Source of the DNA: Buxus sempervirens
Taxonomy: Eukaryota; Streptophyta; Magnoliopsida; Buxales; Buxaceae
Length of the DNA stretch: 64,000 nt
Direction of reading: 5' to 3'
Assembly: GCA_947561395.2 (NCBI GenBank)
Contig: OX387187.1
Coordinates: forward strand, 5,462,976-5,526,975
Under the pieces are notes generated by a model. That model did no database searches. It was not told where the DNA came from and saw only the letters and a program-made list of their open reading frames with translations. The first letter of the stretch is position 1. Each line of letters starts with the position of its first letter. Shown here in pieces: positions 33,759 through 46,645 of this stretch. Both the position numbers and the translations under genes were made by a program.

Positions 33759-35451
33759 ATGGAATCCGGATCATTTTCTGCCCCATTATTGTCTGTCCAC
33801 ACTGCCTCCCCTGCAAAACAACCTTTTAGATCAAAACCCCCAAATCTCACTAGGTACAATCCTGTAGATTCCTTTTACACAAGGTGGGTTAACTCTATGA
33901 CCCTAGATGAGGAGAGGAGATGGGGTACTACCAATCTAGGCCATACCCTGCTCATTCCCAAGGTTCCCTTCAGGTGGGAGATTATAGAGGCCATGATTGG
34001 TCATTGGGTTCCTGATCTCAATTTGTTCCGTTTTGGGACCCATGAGATGACCCCAACCATTGAGGAGGTGGAAACTATCTTGGGCTTGAGGTTCGATGAG
34101 AAGGTGGTGAATCCACCTCTTAGGCCCAGTTACAAGAAGGAAGCTTCTACTTTTTTGGGCATAGGGAAGAAGGACTTGGGGGATTCTGACACCCTTTTGA
34201 CCCTATCTAAGGCTTTTTTGACTGAGAAGCTTTTGAGGGGGGAAGATAAGGAGGCCCGATTCAATGCGTTGACCCTGATAGTGGTCAACCAGTTGCTTTT
34301 CCCACGGGATGATGATGAGGTGGACTTGGCCTTGATTTCAGTGATATGCTAGGTTAGGGAGCGGGAGAGGTTGGCCCCCATGATTTTAGCTGGAATATAT
34401 CAAGCTTTGACTGACTGCTACAACAGGAAGTCAAAACGTTTCCTAGCATGTGCCCAGATCCTGCAGGTAAAAATTTTTTCTTTTTTTTTCTTGCTTTTTG
34501 GCTTTCTTTTTGCCTTTTTTGCTTTTTTTTTTTTTTTTTACAATATACTGAAATATCCCTTCTCCTTTGCAGCTTTGGTTACTTGATCATTTGAGCCAGA
34601 TTGAAGAGATTAATCGACACTTCTTCCCGAGTCTAAAAGTCCCCTTGTTGATGAGCAACAGGGGGTGCCCCGATATTCCAGGGGGCAAACAGGGCTGGTT
34701 CACTTTCTTGGGCTCACTTCAGGAGGACCAGGTGAGATGGCCTGGCACTTATCAGCCCAACGCAGCGACCATGATTAGCTTCCGTGACCGCAACTTTTTG
34801 ATCCTAGCGGGCCTGAAGCATGCAGTGTTGTATCTTCCTCTACGGGTCCTTCGTCAGTTCCGTGCGACCCAGGGGATTATCATCCCATGTGGATATGAGG
34901 ATCGTCTTGGGCCCCTTTCTATGAAGCTGAATGCCTGGTTGATGAAGGAGTGGTCCTATGTCCGCTTCATGCATGGTCCAGTCTTCTCGGAAGCCCATGT
35001 GAAGGATTATCTCTTCTAAATCAAGGAACAGATACAGACTCAGGCCCCGGTACCCGAAGATCCTCCTGTAGTCTTGGCTCCCACCTATGAGGACATTCTA
35101 GAGTCTGAGCGGGCTTCTCATAAGCGGCTTCAGCAGATATGGGTGCGGGAGGCCCAGGAGCTCAGGATACAAGGCGCTTATCTGGAGAGGCAGCTTGAGG
35201 AGCAGATCTCACGCCGTATTGCCGTGGAAGAGAAGCTGGAGGAGCAGAGGCAGGCCCGTTGCTTCGAGGTCCGTATGATGCGGCAGAAGTACCAGGATAC
35301 TTTGGCCAACCTTAGGAATATGAGGATCAAGCAGGCCCTTTCAGATGAGGTCATTTCCTTCCTGAGTGATCCCGCTGCAGAGGGGGCTTCAGGAGTTATT
35401 GCAGCTCAGGCAGCTCGGATTCGGGAGCTTGAGGAGCGGCTAGGAGACTAG
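33759..35451 (+). pseudogene. DUF7745-like / PMD-related gene carried antisense in element B, broken
   Basis: The ATG at 33759 (MESGSFSAP) opens a frame with FRWEIIEAMIGHWVPDLNLF and FGTHEMTPTIEEVETILGL. This is the pattern of plant proteins grouped as DUF7745, related in look to the plant mobile domain. One GT-AG intron lies at about 34467-34572. The later part reads LWLLDHLSQIEEINRHFFP and LGPLSMKLNAWLMKEW, then ends in a long coiled coil (LERQLEEQISRRIAVEEKLEEQ). Family members often end in such a coil. The gene has about two breaks and is probably inactive. It sits between a dyad array with TATA box and the 3' end of pol, which runs toward it on the other strand. Function is unknown. The domain name is from recall of sequence style. 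Confidence 0.6.
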
Positions 35452-36368
35452 CTTTATTTCCTGCACATTTTTCATACCTTTGTACAAAATTGAACTCCAA
35501 TAGTGGAAATACAAAGGATTTAATTCAAAATAAAGTTTTTATATTATTGGCCTCAGAATGCTCAGATGCTTGTAAAAACAAAGGTTTTGTGAAAAGTATT
35601 TGATTTCTCATCACTGGCCAAAGTATAATTTTTCCTTTTTATATTTTTTTTTGTATTTTTTGAAATTTGGTCCATGCACTTAATCACCTATAATCAAAGG
35701 AATTAAAACCAGGTTAAATAATGAAAAGGGTAGTCCACAAAATACTGAGGGATCAGAACCGTCCATCTTAGGACCTTTAGAGTCATCCCCAACTGCCAAA
35801 ACTGCCCCATTCTGCTCATGCCAACTTTGCTTAAGGCTCAGATCCCCATGATCAACTCAACCTCTGATTCTTTTTTGCCTTTTTGCCAATATTGCCCCTA
35901 GCGCCAGTTACGGTTTTCACTAGGGCCGGCTTCTGAATTCCGTCATCACCCATCTTACTTTGATATTTGAATGAACAAACTAAGATCACCGAGGGCTTAT
36001 CAATAGGACGAAATAAAGGCTAGGCTCAGTTTATGAAAGAAAGGGTATTAAAGGCCCAAAATTTTTCAAGTGCGGAGATAGGTCAACCGGATTTACAGTC
36101 ATGATAAATTTACCCATTTTTCCCCAAATTGCATTTTTTTGCATCTTTTTTTCACACTTGGCTTTCATTTGCCATTTCCATTGCTTTTCCTCTCTTTTTC
36201 TTTTTCTTTCCTTACTTTGCCCCAATTTGTTTTGCCCCAATTTAAGACTGTAAATCCGGTTTGGGTTTATCAAAGAAACGAACCGGCTCAACTTGGCTAG
36301 ACTAGGGATTAAAATTTTTGAAGGAAATAAAGAAAAATGGCCTCGGATCATTTCCCAGAAATATTCAC
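35452..36368. other. Convergent intergenic region with a 16-base inverted repeat
   Basis: This separates the ends of the DUF7745-like gene (plus) and pol (minus). It is AT-rich with no supported gene. AACCGGATTTACAGTC at 36085-36100 and its exact reverse complement at 36246-36261 flank 145 bases. The arms contain the CCGGAT core of the dyads. Confidence 0.6.
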
Positions 36369-39300
36369 TCAAGGGAAATACCTTTTTACCGCATCAGAGT
36401 TAACGGGCTCAAGAAAATCTGCCCCATCCATTTCTGCTAAGATGAGTGCTCCCCCTGATAGGACTTTATTGACGACATATGGGCCTTCCCAATTGGGCTT
36501 GAACTTACCACGAGGGTCTTCCAAAAATGGTAGAATTTTCTTTAGCACTAAGTTTCCTTCTTGGAAAGTTCTGGGCCTCACTTTCTTATTGTAAGCCCGA
36601 GCCATTCTCTTCTGGTACAACTGTCCATGGCAAAGCGCTTTCAACCGCTTTTCTTCTATCAGGTTAAGTTGATCATGTCTCGACTGGACCCATTCGGCTT
36701 CTTCTAGTTCTGCTTCCATGAGCACTCGGAGTGAGGGGATCTCTACTTCCACGGGCAAGACTGCTTCCATCCCATAGACTAGGGAGTATGGGGTTGCCCC
36801 AGTTGAAGTCCGGATCGAGGCTCTGTAGGCATGTAGAGCAAGTGGTAGCATTTCATGCCAATATTTGTAACTTACTACCATCTTCTGAATGATTTTCTTT
36901 ATATTCTTGTTGGCTGCTTCTACTGCCCCATTCATCTTTGGCCTATACGGAGCTGACTTGTGGTGGGTGATCTGAAACTGCTCACACATTTTCTTCATGT
37001 CCTTGTTCTTAATATTTGAAGCGTTGTCTGATACTATGGCACTTGGCAGTCCATAGCGACAAATGATATTGTGCTTCAAAAATTTAATAACATGGTTGCT
37101 TGTGATATTTGCATATGATGCTGCTTCCACCCATTTAGTGAAGTAATCAATCGCCACCAGGATGAATCTGTGCGCGTTCGATGCCTTAGGGGAGATCATG
37201 CCAATAACATCTATGCCCCACATAGAGAAGGGTCAGGGTGATGTCATGTTGTGCAGCTCACCCGGGGGTGCATGCTTATTATCTGCATAGATTTGGCATT
37301 GATGGCACCTCCTGACATGTGTACAGCAATCGTGCTCCATGGTCATCCAGTAGTATCCCAGCCTTAGGATCTTCTTAGCCAGCATGTGCCCACTCATATG
37401 GGGCCCACAGACTCCTCCATGTACCGTCTCGATCAACCTTTCCGATTCAGCCTTGGCTACACATCTTAGCAGAATGTCGTTATGTGACCTCTTGTACACA
37501 TGTCCACCACTTAGCAAAAACTGACCCGCCAATCTCTGTATTGTCCTCTTCTCAGTAGCAGTGGCATTTTCTGGCAAACTCTGATTGTTCAAGAAATTTT
37601 TGATATCTTGAAACCATGGTGTTTCTTCTTCTGGTGCTCCCTCTAGAACGAGACAGTAAGCCGGTTCATCTCTAACCTCAATTTCCAGCGGTCTGATGTC
37701 TACTCCTTCTGGTATGCTGACCATTGAAGCCAAGGTTGCTAGAGCATCTGCAAACTGATTCTTGGCCCTTGGCATATAGTTGAAGGAAATTCGAGTGAAA
37801 TTTGTGCTTATTTCTTCCAAATACTGGTGATAGGGGATCAATTTGTGATCCTTGGTTTTCCACTCCCCAGTTGTTTGGAAGATGATAAGACTCGAATCCC
37901 CGTATACGTCAAGTTCCTCTACTCCATGATCCATGGCTGCTTGCAATCCAATTATGCATGCTTCATATTCTGCTATGTTATTGGTGCACTGGAATCTCAG
38001 CTTTACTGCAATCGGGATGTGTGAACCATCTGGTTTAACCAAGACTGCCCCTATTCCTTTCCCATTCATATTGGCGGCCCCATCAAAGAACATCTGCCAA
38101 GAACCCTCACTGTCCTCCTCTTCAGTGTACAGAATTGCCTCATCTGGGAAGTTGGTCTTCAAGGGTTGATATTCTGGCAAAGGATGTGCAGCCAGGTGAT
38201 CAGCTATGGCTTGACCCTTGATCGCCTTCTGGGTGATGTATGTGAGGTCAAACTCAGACAGTAGCAGTTGCCACTTTGCCGTCCTGCCAGTCAGTGCCGG
38301 TTTCTCAAATAAATATTTCAGCGGGTCCATCCGGGATATCAATAGTGTGGAGTGACTAAGGAAGTAATGCCTTAGCCTCTGAGTGGCCCACACTAGAGCA
38401 CAACAAGTCTTTTCCAATGGTGAGTACTTGGCTTCATATTCCGTGAATTTTTTACTCAGATAGTAAATGGCCCTTTCCTTTCTACCAGTCTCATCATGCT
38501 GCCCCAAGACACATCCCATTGACGTTTCCAACACTGACAAGTACAGGATCAGTGGTCTTCCTGGAGTTGGTGGCACTAGCACAGGTGGGTTCAGCAAATA
38601 CCTCTTTATTGTGTCAAATGCCTGTTGGCAGTCCTCATTCCAGACCGTCGGGTTATCTTTCCTCAAAAGTTTGAAAATTGGTTCACAGATAGCAGTGAGC
38701 TGTGCTATGAACCGGCTTATGTATTGAATTCTTCCGAGAAAGCCCCTGACCTCCCTCTCGGTTCTGGGTGCTGGCATTTCAATTATGGCCTTGGCTTTAG
38801 CCGGGTCAATTTCGATTCCTCTTCGGCTCACTATAAACCCCAGTAACTTCCCTGATGTAGCCCCAAAGACGCACTTAGCCGGGTTAAGCCGTAGACTGTA
38901 CTTCCTGAGCCGATCAAACACTTTCTTCAGATTGATCAAGTGGTCTTCCTCTTTGCATGATTTGGCAATCATATCGTCCACGTAGACCTCCATCTCCTTA
39001 TGGATCATGTCATGAAATAGGGCAGTCCTGGCCCGCTGGTATGTTGCCCCAGCGTTTTTAAGCCCAAACGGCATGACTGTATAGTGGAATGTGCCCCAAG
39101 GTGTGATAAATGCTGTTTTCTCTTGATCCTCCTTAGCCATCTTGATCTGATTGTACCCCGAGAAACCATCCATGAAGGAAAACAGGCTATGTACCGCAGT
39201 ATTATCGACAAGAATGTCGATGTGTGGAAGCGGAAAATCGTCCTTTGGGCTTGTCCTGTTTAAGTCTCTATAATCCACGCACATTCGGACTTTTCCGTCC

Positions 39301-39660
39301 TTCTTGGGTACCGGCACTATATTTGCGAGCCATTCTGGGTATGTAGAGACTGCCAGAAATCCGGCTTGGAACTGTTTGACCACTTCGTCCTTGACCTTCA
39401 GAGTCCACTCAGGTTTCAATCTTCTCAGCTTCTGCTTAATCGTCTTAACCCCTGGCAAAATTGGCAACTTGTGCACCACCATGTCAGTGTCCAACCCCGG
39501 CATGTCTCGATATGACCAAGCGAACACATCTTTGTAGTCTGCCAAGAACTGTGACATTTCATTTTTCTGCACATCAGACAAGCATGACCCGATTTTCACA
39601 ATTTTTGGGTCATCTTTGGTCCCAAGGTTTATGGATATGGTCTCCTCAATATTAGGTTGG
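36369..39660 (-). pseudogene. pol of element B: RT, two RNase H domains, zinc finger, integrase
   Basis: In coding order: reverse transcriptase about 39350-38800 (PVPKKDGKVRMCVDYRDLN, MPFGLKNAGATYQ and EVYVDDMIAKS with the YVDD centre near 38980), the standard gypsy RNase H about 38650-38180 (ALVWATQRLRHYF), a second plant/archaeal-type RNase H about 38100-37690 (FDGAANMNGKGIGAVLV, NNIAEYEACIIGL, AKNQFADALATLASM), the HHCC zinc finger about 37400-37270, and the integrase core about 37215-36850 (IDYFTKWVEAASY, IVSDNASN, MNGAVEAANKNI). A second RNase H is diagnostic of the Tat lineage. The enzymes copy the element RNA and insert the DNA. The region is nearly open, with about one break. Confidence 0.9.
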
Positions 39661-40740
39661 ACCCCTTTTCATGACGTTCCAATTGGTATTCAATTTCTTT
39701 TGGAACGTCTTCTTCTTCGACCTCGGTCTCTTCTTCGACCCCCATGAGGTCAAAGTCGAGCTCAAGGTCGAAGTCATATTCAACCTGGTCCAATTCGGTC
39801 TGATTATATGGTTCATAAGTGGTTTGGACCTTTTTGAAAAATTTAAATTTTTTAGAAAAAATAGAAAAATCTTTTTGGGTTTTTTGCGGGCCTTCTAAAC
39901 ATAATTCCCCTGAAGACGAAGGCCCATTAGAACCTTCAGGGAAATGACATTCCACTATTGGAGTTTTTTTTTGAAGCCGCGTCAGTTTGCCACACAGACG
40001 CTGCTTCAAAGGTAAGGGGAGTTTCCTCTCAATTGTTCATTACAAAATTTTGGGGAGCAGGGGAAATAGGGAAAGCATGCTCCTCAAGCCCAGCATCCGA
40101 TGCCATCATCACCGGGTGGGTACTGCCCTTTTCTGCTACGGGGCCCAATCCAGAAATGACCTCTTCCGGAATCTTTACTGCGGCCCAGTCAATAAACGGC
40201 AGTTCCATGTCTGCCCCTGTCTTTTCGCCCTCAGTCATGGCGAAGAAACCACCAACATCTTCAGAAAAGTCCACCTGCTGCTCGGGCTGTGGTCCAGGCC
40301 CATCCACTGCTCCCAGTATTGGAGATGGTTTATAGGGTTGTAGGGCCGAAACAAAAGGCTTTTGGAATGGGTTGATGTTTCGGTATGGGGGCTTGGACTG
40401 GTCCATGGGAGGAGAAATTTGGATTATATAGGAGGGTTTTGGAAAGTTCACCCTTAGATGCGGGAGTTTTCCTCTGCTTCTGCTCTCTCCTTCTTCATAT
40501 TTCATTCTTCTCCAGCCTCTGGGCTTGAAGCCCAACCCTACCTTGGGGATCAGTTTCTTAGCCGTGATTGGCTCCACCATCCCCTGCAGATTGATCCCCA
40601 GGCCTTTCCCTGGGTGAAAGTGGTATTTCTCCATCACTTTTTTAACCATTTTTTTCTGCAGTGGTCCCCTTTTCCTTATTTTTCTCACACCCCCCAGGTA
40701 TGTAATTGACCGCCTCAAATTGGAATGAGTGGAATGCAAT
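39630..40740 (-). pseudogene. Protease-RT connecting region of element B with a G-patch-like motif
   Basis: The region between protease and RT reads as two overlapping-frame stretches. The first holds YHFHPGKGLGINLQGM and a second Gly-rich LIPKVGLGFKPRGW, resembling the G-patch-like motif seen in this place in Tat-type polyproteins. The second is very acidic (EEETEVEEEDVPKEIE). No enzymatic role can be assigned. In related Ogre elements an intron is known near this border; I cannot show one here. Confidence 0.6.
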
Positions 40741-42246
40741 CTTTTCGACAGTTAGGTCCACATTGATCAAGGGTACATCAGGTGACACGATGGGCGGCAC
40801 CAAGTTTTCGGCTAGGACTGTTATCACCCTTTGCCCTCTTATGTACTTCACTCTTTGGTGGAGCGTGGATGGTATTGCCCTAGCCGAGTGTATCCACAGC
40901 CTTCCTAGGAGCAGATTGAATGCTGCGGGTATATCCATCACTTCAAATGTGATGTTAAAGATATTCGGCCCAATTGTGACCGGCAGTTCAATCTCCCCTA
41001 GGGAGTGGGTCTTGGAGCTATCAAAAGCCCTTACTATCCGCCCATTTTGTTTGATCCTTGACTGGTCCAGACCCAGCTTGGTAAAAGTGATTAACGGGCA
41101 AACGTTTAATGCCGACCCGTTGTCAATTAAAACCCGTGCAACCATGCAGCCCTTACAAAGCACAGTGATGTGCAAAGGGTCCACATGATAACACCCACCT
41201 GGGCTGATCTCACCCTCTGAGAAACTTATCACATTATGTGACAAGATTTGACCAACCATTTTGCCAAGCTGGTCTGGATCAATGGTCTGGGATACGTGTG
41301 CACTCTGTAGCACCCTTAACAATGCATCCCTATGCTTTTCGGAATTCAGCAAAAGGCCTAGTATTGAAATCTGGGCCGGGACCTTGTTTAGCTGATCCAC
41401 AAGATTAAATTCACTCTTTTTTATTATTTTTATGAGGTCGGCTGCCTCATTTTCTGCACCCTGGGGGGTGTCTTCTCCTACTTTATTTTTTCCTTTTTGT
41501 TTTCTTTTTTCATTTTCTTTTTCTGTTTCTGTCTCCTTCTCCTTCTCTTCACCCCCTGCACATCTCCCTGACCTCGTCATGAGGTTCACCTCCTCCTGGT
41601 TCTGGTCCTTGACCACTGGAACCGTAGCCGTGATTCCCTCGCTATAGTTCCATGGTACAACGGCCTCTGAATAGGCTAATTTAGGGATGTTAACCACTAG
41701 TGGCTGGAGTTTGGACCGGGATGTATGGGCCGGTTTAGGGATAGTATCGGATGGCTGCACATTTACAACCAAGGGTTGAAGTTTGGAATTTGTGGGGACA
41801 GAAGAAGTGATGGAAGCAGTGGTGGGGTCAAGATTGATGACCAGTGGAGCCTTAGACGGCTTGGATGGTGAGCAAATGGATGGACTGCAATTGAAGACCA
41901 ATGGGGGCCTTGCAGTATTTATCTGGGCCATCAGAGAAGAGACCCGGTTTAAGGAGGAGCTTATGTCCTCAGCAGCAAGATTATTTTTTTGGGAGACCAT
42001 GTTGATCTCCTCTTCGTCCTCCTCTGGGAAAAATCGGACCTGGACTGTAGTCCTCACAGGTGCTATAAGCTGAGATGGGTCAAAGGCCCTTCTCGTGGTG
42101 GATATGGCAGTGATGGAATTGGATGGGCCTGCCCCATTGTGGTAAGGAAGAGGGTTCTGCCCAATATCATTCCCGGACGGGGCCGGTGCAGCAGTGTTGA
42201 ACACCAAGGCCTTCTGGTCCAACAAATCCTGGACTGCATGCTTCAA
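40642..42246 (-). pseudogene. gag C-terminal part and aspartic protease of element B
   Basis: This long frame has a Pro/Ser/Asn-rich spacer, a Glu/Lys-rich stretch, then the retropepsin-like domain: VARVLIDNGSALNVCPL with the D-N-G-S active-site wording usual in Tat/Ogre elements, and later FNLLLGRLWIHSARAIPS. The protease cuts the polyprotein. It overlaps gag upstream and the connecting region downstream. Confidence 0.85.
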
Positions 42247-43769
42247 TACCCAGCAGTTATCAGTAGAATGCCCCGTGCACCCATGTGGAAATCACAGGTG
42301 ACCGATGTGTCAAAATTTCTCCCCTTCGGGGCATTTGGGTTAGGCTCCTTCAGAGTCAAGTATTCCCCTTTCAGTAGGGTTGGCAGTAGTTGGGACAGAG
42401 ATATCGGGAGAGGAGTGAAGACTCGGTTTTTCCTTGCTGCGAACCAGGCATCCCGCTCCTCCTTAGTAAAGGTCCTCCTTGTGTTAGCTGGCACAGAGGG
42501 AGAGAAGTTGACATTTAGCGAGGTCTGGTACGACTGCTGGGCCTGCTGGGCCTGTTGGGGTGCAGAGATGTTGACGTGAAGTGGCTTCTTGGCTGGAGGA
42601 GCCTGGACTAGGTTCACCTCCCCTTCTTTTCGGGCCCCCGTCTTTTTAAATTCGGCCCCTTTCTTTTGGGCCATGGAGGCGGAGGAATCAGACTGCCCAG
42701 TTAGAGTAGAGTAGTCTATCAGCCTTCCTGACCTGACCCCTTCCTCAATCCGGTCCGCCACTTGTACCAGGGCTGCAAAGTTGGTGGTGATCTGACCCAC
42801 CAAATGGTTGTAAAAGGGCTGCCCTAGTGTGCCCATAAATGTGGAGATCATCTCCAGCTCTTGCATAGGTGGTCTGACCTGGGAGGCGGCCTCTCTCCAC
42901 CTCTTGGCGTATTGCCGTACTGGCTCATCCTTGCCCTTAGTCATCCTCATCATGTCGTACCGGTCTGGCACAATCTCCGAGTTGAACTTGTATTAGTCCA
43001 GGAAAGCGTCGGCTAGGTCCTTCCACCTCCTGATCCTTCCATGGTCTACTGTAGCGAACCACCGAAGGGCTGACCCGGTCAGACTCCTCTGGAAGAGCTG
43101 GATCAGTATGCCATCGTCCCGGCCAAATTGGCATAGGGCCCCGCAGTATAGTTTCAAATGGCTTAATGGGCAGCCCGTGCCATCAAATTTGTCGAAGTCT
43201 GGGCACCTGAACTTAGCCGGTAGACAGACGTCCGGGTACATGCACAGGTCTTCGAAGGTGGTGCCTGTATGGCTGCCTCCCCCCTTCACTTCCTTCAGCT
43301 CTGCCTGGATCCTCTCTATCCTCAGCAGCATTTTCTTTTCCATCTCATCCCTAGCCTTTTCTTTTTCCAGCTCTTTCTCAGACTCTACTGTATTTTCCCT
43401 GATCAGAATGGGCTCAGGGACTGGTTCAGAAATGGGCTCAGGCATGGGCTGAGCCGGAGGCGGTATGTAGGCCTGAGGTGGTGGTGCCTGATGGGAGGTA
43501 GAGGCCTGGTTTTGGGCTTGGGCCTGTTGGGCCTGCGCCGCCAGTAAGTCCCCCAGCATTTTGGCCAGACCGGCCACTTGCTCCTGCAGTTGAGTAAAGT
43601 CCTGAGCAGGGACAGTAGCTTGGGCTTGGTTCTCTTCAGTATTCATTGCTCTTGCTTTGGATCTGGTCACGGGAGCAATGACTGCAAATAAGTGCACCTG
43701 GGTTGAAAGTAAATGTACCTGAATAAGAAAAACAAAGACACAAGTCAGCTTCCATTTGATTTGAAACAC
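42243..43769 (-). pseudogene. gag of element B
   Basis: Starts from ATG at 43769 or, more likely, the in-frame MNTEENQAQATV about 120 bases on. A Gln/Pro-rich N-terminal part and a charged coiled stretch (ESEKELEKEKARDEMEKKM) lead to the gag domain: CPDFDKFDGTGCPLSHLKLY, FQRSLTGSALRWFATV, KDEPVRQYAKRWREAASQV and ISTFMGTLGQPFYNH. The order and wording match the gags of A and C. The capsid protein packages the element RNA in the cytoplasm. About one break. Confidence 0.85.
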
Positions 43770-43872
43770 ACCCCTATATATGTAAACCAGTAGGTTAGGT
43801 GAACACCAATCCAGATTTTTTTCTTTTCTTTTTTTTTGTTTTTTTTTATTTTTGTTTTTTTGATTTTGTGTT

Positions 43873-44785
43873 GAAATATTCTAGGGCTTCCAAGGGTCCC
43901 AACATTTTTTGATTTGATTGATAAAAATAACCAACCAAGGTTTTCATGGAATATTCTAGGGCTTCCAAGGGTCCCAAATTTTTTTTGATTTGATTGATAA
44001 AAATAACCAACCAGGGTTTTCATGGAATATTCCAGGGCTTCCAAGGGTCCCAAATTTTTTTTGATTTGATTGATAAAAATAATCAACCAGGGTTTTCATG
44101 GAATATTCTAGGGCTTCCAAGGGTCCCAATTTGTTTTTTTTTTGATTTGATTGATAAAAATAACCAACCAAGGTTTTCATGGAATATTCTAGGGCTTCCA
44201 AGGGTCCCAATTTTTTTTTTGATTTGATTGATAAAAATAACCAACCAAGGTTTTCATGGAATATTCTAGGGCTTCCAAGGGTCCCAAATTTTTGATTTGA
44301 TTGATAAAAATAACCAACCAAAGGTTTCTTGGAATATTCTAGGGCTTCCAAGTATCCCACAAATGTTTTGATTTGATTGATAAAAATAACCAACCAAAGG
44401 TTTCTTGGAATATTCTAGGGCTTCCAAGTATCCCACAAATGTTTTGATTTGATTGATAAAAATAACCAACCAAAGGTTTCTTGGAATATTCTAGGGCTTC
44501 CAAGTATCCCACAAATGTTTTGATTTGATTGATAAAAATAACCAACCAGGGTTTTCATGGAATATTCTAGGGCTTCCAAGGGTCCCAAAATTTTTTGATT
44601 TGATTGATAAAAATAACCAACCAAAGGTTTTCATGGAATATTCTAGGGCTTCCAAGGGTCCCAAATTTTTTGATTTGATTGATAAAAATAACCAACCAAA
44701 GGTTTTCATGGAATATTCTAGGGCTTCCAAGGGTCCCAAATTTTTGATTTGATTGATAAAAATAACCAACCAAAGGTTTTTTTCC
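43873..44785 (-). repeat. Minisatellite in the leader of B, about 12 units of 70-77 bases
   Basis: Units share GATTTGATTGATAAAAATAA, CCAACCAAGGTTTTC, ATGGAATATTCTAGGGC and TTCCAAGGGTCCCAAA. A middle group of three has TTCTTGG and AAGTATCCCACAAATG instead, showing sub-block spread. Small dyads (AACC / GGTT, GGG / CCC, TGGAA / TTCCA) recur. The array ends about 100 bases before the gag ATG. Open frames across it come from its period and are not genes. Confidence 0.9.
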
Positions 44786-46624
44786 TTTTCTGAATTTTCT
44801 CAGTTTTCAAGTTCAAAAGCTTGATTGACACATGTTTGAGTTGAGTTGGTGTCAAAAAATATGACACCTTGGTTTCCTCTTTGATTTTCAAACTTAGGTT
44901 AAATCCTGAAAGAATATTTCATTTTATTCTTTTTGTTTTTTTTTTTTGTATTTTTTTTTTGATTTTGTGTTTTTGGGAACATTTCTTATGTTCTTTTTGG
45001 GGTGCCTAAGGATTATCCACAGTGTTTTAGGCATTTTATTCTGAAAATTTGGGCTGAACAGCCAATTTGTGCATTTTTTGAACGTATCCGGTATAATATA
45101 CCGGATAAGAATATGCCTTATTGTATCCGGTCACCCTAACCGGATACACGCATGTCTTTGTATCCGGAAATACATACCGGATATGCATAGAGTTGTTATT
45201 AACCGGCCTGAGTTGCCGGTTATTGCCGGAATGGCCCTTTTTGACTCATTTTTTCCCCCGATTAGTTTTTTTTCATTCCCAATTGATGTTCACCTTAATT
45301 TGACCTTCAAAACTTGCCCCAAATTGGGCTTGGACATCATACTTGCAAAATTCCCCAAATTTAGGAAAAGAACATGGCTTTACCTTACCACCTTGTATTA
45401 CCTTCATTCAATATAGTATTCACATTATACCTTGGCCTGTAAAACATGCAAACGGCCTTCCCACATTTACACCCAATTCCCCAAACGCAATTGTGTGCTT
45501 TTAGCTGAAAACGTGTTTCTCCACCTTCAAGCGTATGGTTTTTGGGTTTTGGCTTAATTGGCAACTTAGAACTCAAGTCTAGCGATGCCCGGAATCGAAT
45601 CACAGATCCCATTGTCATCATATCATTGACCCAAATTCTAAGGTAAATGTTTTCACTTTCGCTTTCCGAAGTCACGACCTCGGTGCGCCAAGCTACACAC
45701 ATTCATGGTTCAACTTCCTAATAGGTATAGGGTAGGCTGTGCAAATTGTTTCAAGTGCTCAAGTGCAATTTTAAATTGTGGTAACATTCACAACGTCCCA
45801 GCCCCTTGCCACTCTTTTTCGTAGCCATGCATTCAATTTTAAGCCAAGGTACATATGACAAAAATAATGAAGCTAAATACAAGCAAGCAAGCACCAAAAC
45901 AACTAAATATGCACAAAAAAATTACATGCCCAAAAAGTGGTATACAAAACATGTTATTTGTACAAACAACAATTAAATCATGTAAGCATGCTTGAAACCC
46001 AAAAGCATTCCTAAAATTCCATATTTCATGCTCTTTTTCATGCTCCAAGTGTACCATTTCTACCCAAATTGAAGCCTAAAATTTTAACACTACTTGGCAT
46101 GGTTCAAAAGTGTTTCAATGAGGTCAAACATGCTTAAAAACCCCCAAATATACACTGAAATTTCCAGATTTTTTTTTTCAATTGGATGCTCAAGTGACAT
46201 GGTTTTATGCCCAAATCCAAGCCTAAAACCCAGAAGCTAACAATATGACATAAAAAGCTTTTAGCTTGGGAAACATATGCTTGAAAATCCCCAAAATTCC
46301 CACTAAGCATTTCAGATTTTTTTTCATTGTTTTCATGCTCAACTTATGTCATTCCATACCCCCAAGTTCAAATCATGGCATAAAACAACCATTAAGCACA
46401 AAAAGCATTATTCATGGGATGGCATAACAACTTAAATCAGAGCATGTCATCACAAAACACATCCAAATCATGTTTCAAAATAGGCTTTGGATCCATACAA
46501 ATTTCTAAGCATCCTAATCTGATTTGAAATATAACAATATGCACAAATGAAGTAAACAAAATAGCAAGCCTTCAAAAGTAGAGAAAAGCATGAACAAATA
46601 CACAAAAATGGCTTAAATCCACAA
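44786..46624 (-). other. Leader of element B
   Basis: Untranslated sequence between primer site and minisatellite, AT-rich, with no supported gene. It holds the dyad array at 45084-45222. A 105-codon minus frame at 45385-45702 has no recognisable domain and is probably chance. Confidence 0.6.
45084..45222. promoter_or_regulatory. Four dyads in the leader of B
   Basis: Arms are GTATCCGGTAT / ATACCGGATA (loop AAT), TGTATCCGGT / ACCGGATACA (loop CACCCTA), GTATCCGG / CCGGATA, and a variant TTAACCGG / CCGGTTA. The last shows a paired change in the outer arm bases relative to the others. Confidence 0.75.
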
Positions 46625-46643
46625 GTCCCCAGCAGAGTCGCCA
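46625..46643 (-). other. Primer binding site of element B
   Basis: On the minus strand TGGCGACTCTGCTGGGGAC begins two bases after the 5' LTR end. It is identical to the sites of A and C. Confidence 0.85.
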
Positions 46644-46645
46644 GT

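Noticed and set aside
43956-44773. Minus-strand frames with repeated GYFYQSNQK wording
   Set aside because: They come from the period of the B leader minisatellite. Shifts between units move the frame, and similar frames exist on the plus strand.
45540-45720. tRNA- or SINE-like words (TGGCGCACC and GATTCGATTCC on the minus strand)
   Set aside because: The putative A and B boxes are too far apart for a tRNA or SINE head and no cloverleaf fits; likely chance.
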